From contig NZ_AP028032.1 in assembly GCF_030296935.1 (NCBI RefSeq), positions 1 to 64,000 of the forward strand: a DNA stretch of 64,000 nucleotides. Reading direction: 5' to 3'. Position 1 is the stretch's first letter. Every line of letters starts with the position of its first letter. This DNA comes from Coprobacter fastidiosus. Lineage in GTDB: Bacteria > Bacteroidota > Bacteroidia > Bacteroidales > Coprobacteraceae. Positions 28,216 through 35,942 of this stretch are shown in pieces. Made by a program: the position numbers and the translations under genes. Below the pieces are notes generated by a model. That model was not told the DNA's origin and did not search any database. It saw only the letters and a list, made by a program, of their open reading frames with translations.

Positions 28216-29475
28216 TTAATTGTTTGTTGTATTTTTCAAATTATATATAGCCATTAAATATTGTATTTCATGTAAATATTTAGATTGTCTGGCTTGATCT
28301 GCCGCATTGATTTCCCGTAAAAGTTCGGTTACCGATAGTGTCCCGTTTTTCACTTTTATTTCAGCCGCCTTTTTTATGTTGTCACGTAATGAGATGATTT
28401 GATCATCTTCTTTCATAAGTTCTTTGATTTTTTTTATTTCGCTGTTTTCCTGAAGCATTTGCAGGCGAGTGTTGAATAAGAATGTTTCTTGTCCGATTTG
28501 ATTATTCCGGATATTCGTATCGATGATTTTTTTCTCATTTTTTTTAGTATAAAGAGTCCCGAAGTTCCAAGATAACCGTACCCCTGCTATGTAGTAAGGT
28601 GTAAACTCATTTTTTAGCATGTCTAAGCCGGGATTTCCGTATGCACCTTGTATAAATAAACCTAATTTAGGCATATTCGAGGCTGATAGAATTTTTTTCT
28701 GGGATTCTAACAAAGTGTGTTGAGCCTTGAAAAGTTGTAGTTCGGGGCGCTTTATTTCATTACTGGAAAGCAATGTCGCAGTCGGTTTTTCCAGTGTTTT
28801 GCTGTCCGAAATATTTTCCCCGATCATTGCACCGAGCATCCGGAGGTAAGCATCTTGTCCGGTTTGTAATTCCGTATTGCGTTGTCTGGCGTTGATCTGC
28901 TCTACTTTCACGGCATCCAAGTCGCTTTGATTAGCAATACCATTTATCATGTACGACTCTATCTGTCTGTAGTTTCTTTCCAGCTCTTGCTGTAACAGTA
29001 TGTTTTGTTTCAACTGTTCATCGATAAGAAGAATGCCGAAATAGAGTTGGTTGACTCTGTCGTTTAACTCGTACATTTCTACGTCTAATTTTTTATTCTC
29101 GACATCGGACGAGGCTTGAAGGTTGTTTTTTTGAGAGCGGATAGCACCTCCGTCCCAAATGACTTGATTTAATTCAACGGCAATTTTATATTGGTCTTTA
29201 TTCAATTCCTTGATATTAAGATTCGGCAATTGAATAGGAATCTCCGTGACATCCGATTGATAGGTGGCTTGAGCTGAGAAAGAGAGTTGAGGCAGGTAAC
29301 CTTTGTTTGCATTGGATAGATTGTATTCCCGCATTTGCTCTATCAATCCGTATTGTTTGATTTGCGGATAATTTTCTATCGCCTTTTTTTGACAACTTTC
29401 TAAAGATAGTTGTCCGTAACCGGAAAAAACCGGTAAGCAGGAAAAGAAAACACCTAAAATAAAAAAACGTTTCAT
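28216..29475 (-). CDS. TolC-family outer-membrane channel of the ABC efflux operon
   Basis: The 419-residue protein has a signal peptide (MKRFFILGVFFSCLPVFSGYG) followed by two TolC-type helical hairpin repeats. It begins 32 bases after the TetR stop and ends one base before the adaptor gene. It differs clearly from the TolC-like protein of the metal pump, so each efflux system has its own exit channel. Confidence 0.88.
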   Translation of the reverse strand: MKRFFILGVFFSCLPVFSGYGQLSLESCQKKAIENYPQIKQYGLIEQMREYNLSNANKGYLPQLSFSAQATYQSDVTEIPIQLPNLNIKELNKDQYKIAVELNQVIWDGGAIRSQKNNLQASSDVENKKLDVEMYELNDRVNQLYFGILLIDEQLKQNILLQQELERNYRQIESYMINGIANQSDLDAVKVEQINARQRNTELQTGQDAYLRMLGAMIGENISDSKTLEKPTATLLSSNEIKRPELQLFKAQHTLLESQKKILSASNMPKLGLFIQGAYGNPGLDMLKNEFTPYYIAGVRLSWNFGTLYTKKNEKKIIDTNIRNNQIGQETFLFNTRLQMLQENSEIKKIKELMKEDDQIISLRDNIKKAAEIKVKNGTLSVTELLREINAADQARQSKYLHEIQYLMAIYNLKNTTNN

Positions 29476-29507
29476 AGGAATTGTTTTTGTTAGAACTTAT
29501 AATTTAT

Positions 29508-30131
29508 TTATGGACGAAGGCCGTTAGTGATAAGAGTGATTACTTCTTTTTTTCGAGTTTCTGCAACCTTTTCGAAGTCTCCGAGCTCTATTCCCGTTAT
29601 ATTGCAAAAAGATGGATAGACGAGAAATATGAAAGCATTCATGGATAGAATGTCGAGGAGCAAGGTAATCGGTTCTATCGGTCGTATTTCCCCGTTTTGA
29701 ATAGCTTGTTTTCGTTCTTCTTCAAATTGCATATAGTAAGGTTTTGCTTTTTCTAATAGCAAACTTCTTAACCATTCGGTACGTTTAGGATCAGTGCCGA
29801 GTTCGTTCAAGATCATTCTCGGTAGTTTCGGATTTTGTTGTAAGATAGAAAAATGGATTTCTATAACTTGTCGTATTCTTTCGAGAAAAGAAACTTTTTG
29901 TTGACTTAATTCGAAAAGTTGAGGGATTATTTGTTCTAATTTTTTCTCAAAAATGCGGTTGAACAAGTTTTCTTTCGTACGGAAATAATAGTGTATCAGT
30001 GTTTGGTTACATCCTACAACTCGTGCGATTTCAGTTGTTGAAGTACGGTTAAAACCTTTGTCTAAAAAAAGCTGTTCGGCAACCTTTAATATTGATTGCT
30101 CCATGTCGTGATTAGTTTCGGTATTTGCCAT
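29508..30131 (-). CDS. TetR-family regulator of the ABC efflux operon
   Basis: The 207-residue repressor has an N-terminal helix-turn-helix (TSTTEIARVVGCNQTLIHYYF) and an all-helical ligand domain. As first gene of the operon it probably represses itself and the pump until a substrate binds, as CecR does for ybhGFSR in E. coli. Ligand unknown. Confidence 0.9.
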   Translation of the reverse strand: MANTETNHDMEQSILKVAEQLFLDKGFNRTSTTEIARVVGCNQTLIHYYFRTKENLFNRIFEKKLEQIIPQLFELSQQKVSFLERIRQVIEIHFSILQQNPKLPRMILNELGTDPKRTEWLRSLLLEKAKPYYMQFEEERKQAIQNGEIRPIEPITLLLDILSMNAFIFLVYPSFCNITGIELGDFEKVAETRKKEVITLITNGLRP

Positions 30132-30143
30132 CTCTATATTATT

Positions 30144-30170
30144 AATATATTTATTTAATCAATATATTTA
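30144..30170. promoter_or_regulatory. Candidate TetR operator: two AATATATTTA sites
   Basis: Two copies of AATATATTTA lie 17 bases apart, 13-40 bases before the tetR ATG. AATATATT is itself palindromic, so each could hold a dimer. Low complexity of the region weakens the case. Confidence 0.3.
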
Positions 30171-30380
30171 ATTACTATGTTTAATAATCTTATTAGGATA
30201 TGCAAATGAAAATATAAATTTCAATTTGCGCAACGATTGAAAGTTTATTTTTGTTAAAAAAACTGATAATATTTTCTTATCGGAAAATTTAGAGCTCTTA
30301 AGAAATTACGTGATAATTAATTGCCAGAAAAAACAGCTTTAGAGATTAAATTTGCTTTTAAAGTGGAAAGAACTTGATTT

Positions 30381-30445
30381 GAAAAAATACGAATAGTAAA
30401 AAGATCTACGATACGATTTGTGTATCAAGCTTTTTACTATTCGTA
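30381..30445 (-). terminator. Terminator of metY with a 16-bp perfect stem
   Basis: TACGAATAGTAAAAAG (30388-30403) pairs perfectly with 30430-30445, with an inner GATAC/GTATC stem in the loop. On the minus strand it is followed by TTTTTTC, 55 bases after the metY stop. Confidence 0.85.
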
Positions 30446-30500
30446 ATAATCGCAAGTTACACATTCCTGAAAAAAGAATATGTAAAATTTGTACAGGCTC

Positions 30501-31784
30501 TTAAAATTTAGCCAAAGCTTGTTCTATATCGGCAATTATGTCATTTACATCTTCAATACCGACTGATAAGCGAATCAGATCAGGAGCAACTCCTGCTTCG
30601 ATCAATTGCTCGTCGGTAAGTTGACGATGGGTATGACTTGCCGGGTGAAGTACGCATGTGCGTGCATCTGCCACATGCGTTACGATACAAGCTAATTTTA
30701 AGTTGTCCATGAATTTTATAGCATCTTCACGGCTACCTTTCAAACCGAATGCAATTACTCCGCAAGAGCCGTTCGGCAAATATTTTTGTGCTAATTTATA
30801 ATATTTACTGCTTTTTAATCCACAGTAGTTTACCCATGCGACTTTATCGTTAGCCTCAAGGTATTCGGCAACCTTTTGTGCATTTTGACAATGCCGGGGC
30901 ACACGTAAATGTAAAGTCTCCAGTCCGAGATTTAGTAAAAATGCGTTTTGAGGAGATTGTATAGAACCTAAGTCACGCATTAGCTGGGCTGTGGCTTTAG
31001 TTATATAAGCCATTTTCCCGAAAGCTTTAGTATAAGTCAGTCCGTGGTACGATTCATCCGGTTGTGTCAGTCCCGGAAATTTATCTGCCTGAGCTTCCCA
31101 GTCGAAATTTCCGCTATCGACGATAACTCCTCCTACGCAGGTTGCGTGCCCGTCCATATATTTTGTTGTGGAATGAGTTATGATGTCAGCACCCCATTCG
31201 AATGGACGACAATTTATCGGAGTGGCAAAAGTATTGTCAACGATTAGGGGAACACCGTGTTTATGTGCAATTCGAGCAAACTTTTCAATATCGAGCACGT
31301 CTATGCTTGGGTTCGATATGGTTTCACCGAACAAGGCTTTGGTATTCGGGCGAAAAGCTTTGCTGATCTCCTCTTCACTGTCGTCGGCATTGACGAAAGT
31401 ACATTCTATTCCTAATTTTTTTAGGGTTACGCCGAATAAGTTGTATGTTCCGCCGTATATGGTGGAAGAACATACGAAATGATCTCCGGCTTGGCATATA
31501 TTGAAGATAGCATAAAAATTAGCCGCTTGTCCCGATGAAGTTAGCATGGCTCCGATACCCCCTTCTAAAGCTGCGATCTTTGCAGCTACGGCATCATTAG
31601 TAGGATTTTGTAATCGAGTATAAAAATAACCAGACTCTTCCAGATCGAACAATTTTGCCATTTGTTCACTGGTTTCATATTTGAATGTCGTGCTCTGATA
31701 AATCGGCAATACTCTCGGTTCTCCTTTTTTCGGATTCCACCCTCCTTGTACGCAAAGAGTTGCCTGGCTGAATTTTTTTTCCAT
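30501..31784 (-). CDS. metY: O-acetylhomoserine sulfhydrylase / aminocarboxypropyltransferase
   Basis: PLP enzyme that makes homocysteine (or methionine) from O-acetylhomoserine and sulfide or methanethiol. The 427-residue length, YTRLQNPTND, SSGQAAN and the Schiff-base lysine (Lys208 in HSTTKYMDGH) are typical of the MetY branch of the Cys/Met-metabolism PLP family, with the characteristic insert relative to MetB. It is monocistronic. A strong terminator follows. No S-adenosylmethionine riboswitch was recognised upstream. Confidence 0.93.
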   Translation of the reverse strand: MEKKFSQATLCVQGGWNPKKGEPRVLPIYQSTTFKYETSEQMAKLFDLEESGYFYTRLQNPTNDAVAAKIAALEGGIGAMLTSSGQAANFYAIFNICQAGDHFVCSSTIYGGTYNLFGVTLKKLGIECTFVNADDSEEEISKAFRPNTKALFGETISNPSIDVLDIEKFARIAHKHGVPLIVDNTFATPINCRPFEWGADIITHSTTKYMDGHATCVGGVIVDSGNFDWEAQADKFPGLTQPDESYHGLTYTKAFGKMAYITKATAQLMRDLGSIQSPQNAFLLNLGLETLHLRVPRHCQNAQKVAEYLEANDKVAWVNYCGLKSSKYYKLAQKYLPNGSCGVIAFGLKGSREDAIKFMDNLKLACIVTHVADARTCVLHPASHTHRQLTDEQLIEAGVAPDLIRLSVGIEDVNDIIADIEQALAKF

Positions 31785-31827
31785 ATTTAAATTTACTTTA
31801 TAATATTGGCAATGTTTATGTCGGGTA

Positions 31828-31835
31828 CAAAAATA
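31828..31835 (-). promoter_or_regulatory. Candidate -7 promoter element of metY
   Basis: Minus-strand TATTTTTG fits TAnnTTTG, 44 bases before the metY ATG. No matching -33 element was found. Confidence 0.35.
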
Positions 31836-32014
31836 GAAATAATTATTGATGATAATGATGTGTGGAGGTGTATTGTAATATAAAATAAGAAAGCGTGGTT
31901 ATAAATAAAATTATTTGTCCGATAAGAATCGATATATCTGTTCTTTAGAAAGAACTCTGTACAATTAATCTCGTTTTTTGCACCGATATTTCTATAAATT
32001 GAAAAAATATTTTT

Positions 32015-32044
32015 ATTGTTGTCCTGGCATAAATCCTACCTTTG
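32015..32044 (+). promoter_or_regulatory. Promoter of the GH2 gene
   Basis: TACCTTTG (32037-32044) is an exact -7 element, with ATTG (32015-32018) 18 bases upstream. It lies inside the upstream extension of the open frame, which supports the ATG at 32071 as the real start. Confidence 0.65.
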
Positions 32045-32070
32045 TGAAAACAAAAAATAATTGTTATATC

Positions 32071-33888
32071 ATGAAAAAGACGTTTTTTATTTGTACGATC
32101 TTGGTTTGTATTTTTACGAATATTCGTGCTCAATGGAAACCCGTAGGAAATAGGATTGTAACACCTTGGACAGAAAAGGTGGATGTGACTTCGGTTTTAC
32201 CGGAATATCCTCGTCCGATTATGGAACGAAATGAATGGAAAAACTTGAATGGACTATGGGAGTATGCTATAACGGATGTCGGAAAAAGTTGTCCGAAGCA
32301 GTTTGACGGGCAGATATTAGTCCCCTTTGCAGTCGAATCGGCTTTATCCGGTGTCGGGAAAGCTGTTGGAAAGGAGAAGGAATTATGGTATTGCCGAACG
32401 TTTAATATTCCTTCGTCTTGGAAAAATAAAAAAATCCTGCTTCATTTTGGTGCTGTAGATTGGAAAGCGGATGTTTGGGTAAATGGTATAAAGGTGGGTA
32501 ATCATACAGGAGGATTCACCCCTTTTTCTTTTGATATAACCGCAGCTCTTGTAGCGAAAGGTGATAATCAGTTGATGGTGAAAGTTTGGGATCCTACGGA
32601 TGATGGTTATCAACCGAGAGGAAAACAAGTAAAAAATCCCGGAGGTATTTATTATACCCCTGTTACGGGAATTTGGCAAACGGTATGGTTAGAGCCGGTG
32701 TCTGAGAAATATATAGAAAAATTGCGTATTACACCGGATATCGATAAGCATTTGCTAACTGTAGAAGTCGACCGGAATGTGGTTTCTGATGAAGATTTGA
32801 TTGAGGTAAAAGTTTATGATGAATCTAAACTGATTGCGACTGCCCGAAGTATTAACCGAGAACCACTCGTTGTATCTATGCCTCAAGATAGTAAATTATG
32901 GAGTCCTGATTCTCCATTTTTATATACATTGAAAATATCTTTGAAGAATGGCGATAAAGTGTTAGATCGGGTTGATAGCTATGCAGCTATGCGTAAATAT
33001 TCTGTCGGGCGTGATGCTGCAGGAATTGTTCGGCTGAGGCTAAATAATCAGCCCTTGTTCCAGTTCGGGCCATTGGATCAAGGTTGGTGGCCGGATGGAC
33101 TATATACAGCTCCTACCGATGAAGCTTTGAAATACGATATTCAGAAAACGAAGGATATGGGTTTTAATATGATAAGAAAACATGTCAAAGTCGAACCTGC
33201 ACGTTGGTATGCTTATTGCGATAAGTTGGGCATCATTGTCTGGCAGGATATGCCGAATGGCGATCGTGGACAACAATGGCAAAACCGCAGTTATTATGAA
33301 GGGCCTGAAATGTATCGTTCTTCCGAGTCTGAAGCATGTTATCGAAAAGAGTGGAAAGAGATTATCGATTATCTTTATTCTTATCCTTGTATTAGTACAT
33401 GGGTACCGTTTAATGAAGCTTGGGGACAATTCAAAACGGTCGAGATTGCAGAATGGACAAAACGGTATGATCCTACACGTTTGGTAAATCCGGCGAGTGG
33501 AGGTAACCATTTTACCTGCGGAGATATGCTCGATTTGCATAATTATCCTACTCCTGATTTGTATTTGTATGATGCACAGAGGGCTACGGTTCTGGGTGAA
33601 TATGGTGGAATAGGGCTTATTATAAAAGGTCATCTGTGGGAACCTGACCGTAATTGGGGATATATTCAGTTCAATTCTTCAAAAGAGGCGACAGACGAGT
33701 ATTTAAAATATGCCGATCAATTATACGATTTGATTTTCAAAGGCTTTTCGGCGGCTGTTTATACTCAGACAACGGATGTAGAGGTTGAAGTCAACGGATT
33801 GATAACGTATGACCGTAGAGTAATCAAATTAGATGAAAAACGGGTGAACGAGATTAATAGTCGTATTTGTAAGTCTTTAAATAGATAA
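32071..33888 (+). CDS. Exported glycoside hydrolase family 2 protein
   Basis: GH2 enzyme of 605 residues, the family of beta-galactosidases, beta-glucuronidases and beta-mannosidases. A signal peptide (MKKTFFICTILVCIFTNIRA) is followed by a sugar-binding jelly-roll domain (about 30-200), an Ig-like domain (about 205-300) and a TIM barrel. The predicted acid/base is Glu449 in FNEAWG and the nucleophile Glu510 in GEYGG. The frame opens at 31978, but a promoter lies at 32015-32044 and the signal peptide begins at 32071. No SusC/SusD genes are adjacent, so the target glycan is unclear. Confidence 0.9.
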   Translation: MKKTFFICTILVCIFTNIRAQWKPVGNRIVTPWTEKVDVTSVLPEYPRPIMERNEWKNLNGLWEYAITDVGKSCPKQFDGQILVPFAVESALSGVGKAVGKEKELWYCRTFNIPSSWKNKKILLHFGAVDWKADVWVNGIKVGNHTGGFTPFSFDITAALVAKGDNQLMVKVWDPTDDGYQPRGKQVKNPGGIYYTPVTGIWQTVWLEPVSEKYIEKLRITPDIDKHLLTVEVDRNVVSDEDLIEVKVYDESKLIATARSINREPLVVSMPQDSKLWSPDSPFLYTLKISLKNGDKVLDRVDSYAAMRKYSVGRDAAGIVRLRLNNQPLFQFGPLDQGWWPDGLYTAPTDEALKYDIQKTKDMGFNMIRKHVKVEPARWYAYCDKLGIIVWQDMPNGDRGQQWQNRSYYEGPEMYRSSESEACYRKEWKEIIDYLYSYPCISTWVPFNEAWGQFKTVEIAEWTKRYDPTRLVNPASGGNHFTCGDMLDLHNYPTPDLYLYDAQRATVLGEYGGIGLIIKGHLWEPDRNWGYIQFNSSKEATDEYLKYADQLYDLIFKGFSAAVYTQTTDVEVEVNGLITYDRRVIKLDEKRVNEINSRICKSLNR

Positions 33889-33990
33889 GCGGGTAGTTTC
33901 AAAATTGGACTTTTTAGAAAAAACTAAGGTTGATAGACCGAATAAACTCATGTAATAGTTATTCATAAATAATTACTGAGTCAGTTTGTC

Positions 33991-34036
33991 AGAATCTGCA
34001 AGATTATCCTAAAATAGTTCTTGCAGATTCTTTTTA
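33991..34036 (+). terminator. Terminator of the GH2 gene
   Basis: AGAATCTGCAAGA (33991-34003) pairs perfectly with TCTTGCAGATTCT (34019-34031), followed by a T-run. Confidence 0.85.
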
Positions 34037-34067
34037 ATAGTTATGATTATAAAAAAGTCTTGAAAAA

Positions 34068-34098
34068 TTTGTATCGTATGAAATTTTTTGTACCTTTG
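34068..34098 (+). promoter_or_regulatory. Promoter of initiator tRNA gene
   Basis: TTTG (34068-34071), 19 bases, TACCTTTG (34091-34098): a full match to the Bacteroidetes primary sigma factor consensus, 13 bases before the mature tRNA 5' end. Confidence 0.85.
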
Positions 34099-34111
34099 CA
34101 ATCACAAATAT

Positions 34112-34183
<72 letters not shown>

Positions 34184-34184
34184 C

Positions 34185-34245
34185 AACATAACAAGTAAAA
34201 AGAGCCCGGCTTATTATAAGCCGGGCTCTTTTTACTTGTTATGTT
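34185..34245 (+). terminator. 29-bp perfect hairpin directly after the tRNA
   Basis: The left arm (34185-34213) and right arm (34217-34245) are perfectly complementary over 29 bases around a TTA loop. The GC-rich core AGAGCCCGGCTTA is flanked by A/T tracts so that TTTTT follows the core on the plus strand. It acts plausibly as the tRNA terminator but is much longer than needed. Confidence 0.8.
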
Positions 34246-34332
34246 TGCTTTTTTTCAGTCAGTTTATTTGTTTATAGTCATCTGCTATCCTTCTTGTAAA
34301 AAAAACAGATAAACATCACCGAATGACACCTA

Positions 34333-34354
34333 TAAATTTTACCCGGGTAAAATT
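34333..34354. repeat. Copy B of dispersed motif, a 20-bp perfect palindrome
   Basis: AATTTTACCC/GGGTAAAATT (34335-34354) is a perfect palindrome. The 16 bases from 34333 match the other two copies of the motif at 14 positions. It lies about 70 bases upstream of the promoter of the three-gene unit. Confidence 0.55.
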
Positions 34355-34424
34355 AAGACGAATTCTTTTGCTTCTTATAAAGTATACAAATAGGATAAAT
34401 AAAAATAAATTTATATATATTAAC

Positions 34425-34455
34425 TTTTTAGATAAGATAAAATATATATATTTGT
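34425..34455 (+). promoter_or_regulatory. Promoter of the three-gene surface-protein unit
   Basis: TATATTTG (34448-34455) fits the -7 element, with TTTT (34425-34428) 19 bases upstream as a weak -33. The first ATG follows 25 bases later. Confidence 0.5.
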
Positions 34456-34479
34456 ATATACATTAAAATAGCAAGTAAA

Positions 34480-35226
34480 ATGAAAACTGTAAAAATTACT
34501 TTATTTTTAGTTGGAATATTATTAGGTATTATTGCTTGCCAACAGGGGAGTGATTTAGATTTTGCAGAGAATTTAAAAACAAATGAGAAAAGTATCTTAG
34601 ATTTAGGAGCACGAAGTAAATCTGAAATAGTTCGAGAATATATGCCTTTAGGGATGATCCCTAAGTGGGTTAAATTTCGTGTGTCTTCTGAAGAGTATGA
34701 ATTATGGAAAGTTCTGAGCTCTAAATATGAAGTGGATTATTCTATTTTACTTACTGAGCTTACAGCTTCACAAAAACAACAGGTCGATTCTATTTTAATT
34801 TCTTGTGTACAAGATATAAGGTTGGGTAAAATAGAGGAATATGCAGGTCTTTTTACTTTTTGTAGATTAACAGAATCTGGCAATGAATCTTTGGAAATAG
34901 AAAGATTGAGTAACTCTGAAAGTGAAGGTCTTGAGTATCGTATAGCTGCAGGTACTATATATTCTTCACCATCGGTAGATGCACGAGTTGTTGCTAGTGT
35001 TAGATGTCGTGTTGATGTTGGCCGACAAGAAATTATAAGTGCAGAACATCCGATAATTTCTGTTGAAGGACGAGCTGCGGTATCTTTTCATGGAACTGGA
35101 GTTTCCAATGTCGCTACTAGACTTGTCATGGTTACTGTTAATGGAACATTTGTACATAAACTTAATAGTGGGGCTACTTCTTCTGTAAAAGTTAATAAAA
35201 CTGTAAGATTAGGAGTTATTTTCTAA
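34480..35226 (+). CDS. Exported lipoprotein of unknown family, paralogue of the next gene
   Basis: I do not recognise this 248-residue protein. A hydrophobic N-terminus ends in GIIAC, a lipobox with Cys20, so it is probably a membrane-anchored lipoprotein. Residues 53-87 (EYMPLGMIPKWV and WKVLSSKYEVDY) align without gaps with residues 30-64 of the next protein, 21 of 35 identical. Both also share a GLFT/QLFT segment near 125/103 and a similar C-terminus. The second half looks beta-rich. Asp-Ser-Ile at 103-105 fits the Bacteroides O-glycosylation pattern D-S/T-(A/I/L/V/M/T). The gene is more AT-rich than its chromosomal neighbours. Confidence 0.75.
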   Translation: MKTVKITLFLVGILLGIIACQQGSDLDFAENLKTNEKSILDLGARSKSEIVREYMPLGMIPKWVKFRVSSEEYELWKVLSSKYEVDYSILLTELTASQKQQVDSILISCVQDIRLGKIEEYAGLFTFCRLTESGNESLEIERLSNSESEGLEYRIAAGTIYSSPSVDARVVASVRCRVDVGRQEIISAEHPIISVEGRAAVSFHGTGVSNVATRLVMVTVNGTFVHKLNSGATSSVKVNKTVRLGVIF

Positions 35227-35246
35227 ATTGTAAATTATATAGAAAT

Positions 35247-35930
35247 ATGAATAAAAATATTATTTTGAGTGTTTTTTTATTTTTATTTTTTGTCACTTTG
35301 CGTGCGCAAAAGGCTCAAGAGATACCTTTACAAGAATATTCGCCTGTAGGAGTTATTCCTGATTGGGTGGAAGAGAAAGTATCGGTAGAGGAATTCCAGT
35401 TATGGAAGACTATGAGCAGTGTATATCAAGTGGACTATAACTTTTTGAAACAAGAAATATCTTTTGATAAGAAGAAAAGTCTTTATGAAGATATTGTTAA
35501 ACCGCTGTGCGCTGCTATTAAGAAGGGAGAATGTCAAAATGAAAAAGGCCAGCTATTTACTATAAATCTTTTTTCTAATAGAGACACAAGTGTGCATTGG
35601 GAACGAGAGATTTTATTTCGTATAAATGAACATATTCGTTTCTGTAAAGAAAAGTCTGTTATTTATCAAGCTAAAAATGCGGAAAAGACCGATCTGGAAT
35701 GTTCAATATGGTACACATATGATACAATTAAAGAGGAATGTCACATTCTTAAATGTGATATTGTTTCTATAGCACCTTTTTCTAGTTTTAACCCTGTCCT
35801 AAATGTTTCTTATGAGAAAGAGTCAAAATGGATATCTGTTAATTATGTAGGATGTTTTTATTATTTAGATAAATTAAAGAATGAGCAATCTGTTTCACTG
35901 AGAGGAGATTTTGTGTTGAAGTTGGAATAA
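35247..35930 (+). CDS. Exported protein of unknown family, paralogue of the previous gene
   Basis: This 227-residue protein has a cleavable signal peptide (MNKNIILSVFLFLFFVTLRA) with no lipobox, so it is probably periplasmic or secreted. EYSPVGVIPDWV and WKTMSSVYQVDY (30-64) mirror the lipoprotein encoded 20 bases upstream. Unlike its partner it has several cysteines (for example 88, 96, 133, 152, 165), which could form disulfides. It contains Asp-Thr-Ile at 159-161, again matching the Bacteroides O-glycosylation pattern. It ends 12 bases before the ligase-like gene, so the three genes are probably one transcript. Function unknown. Confidence 0.72.
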   Translation: MNKNIILSVFLFLFFVTLRAQKAQEIPLQEYSPVGVIPDWVEEKVSVEEFQLWKTMSSVYQVDYNFLKQEISFDKKKSLYEDIVKPLCAAIKKGECQNEKGQLFTINLFSNRDTSVHWEREILFRINEHIRFCKEKSVIYQAKNAEKTDLECSIWYTYDTIKEECHILKCDIVSIAPFSSFNPVLNVSYEKESKWISVNYVGCFYYLDKLKNEQSVSLRGDFVLKLE

Positions 35931-35942
35931 TAGGATAATTTA

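Larger units (their letters stand above)
30132..30500. other. Intergenic region before the tetR operon and after metY
   Basis: The part next to tetR is very AT-rich and carries a repeated AATATATTTA (30144-30153 and 30161-30170), a candidate operator. The other end carries the metY terminator. Between them I see no gene. Confidence 0.55.

Noticed and set aside
31978-32070. 31-residue N-terminal extension of the GH2 protein
   Set aside because: An exact promoter -7 element lies inside this segment and a normal signal peptide starts at 32071.
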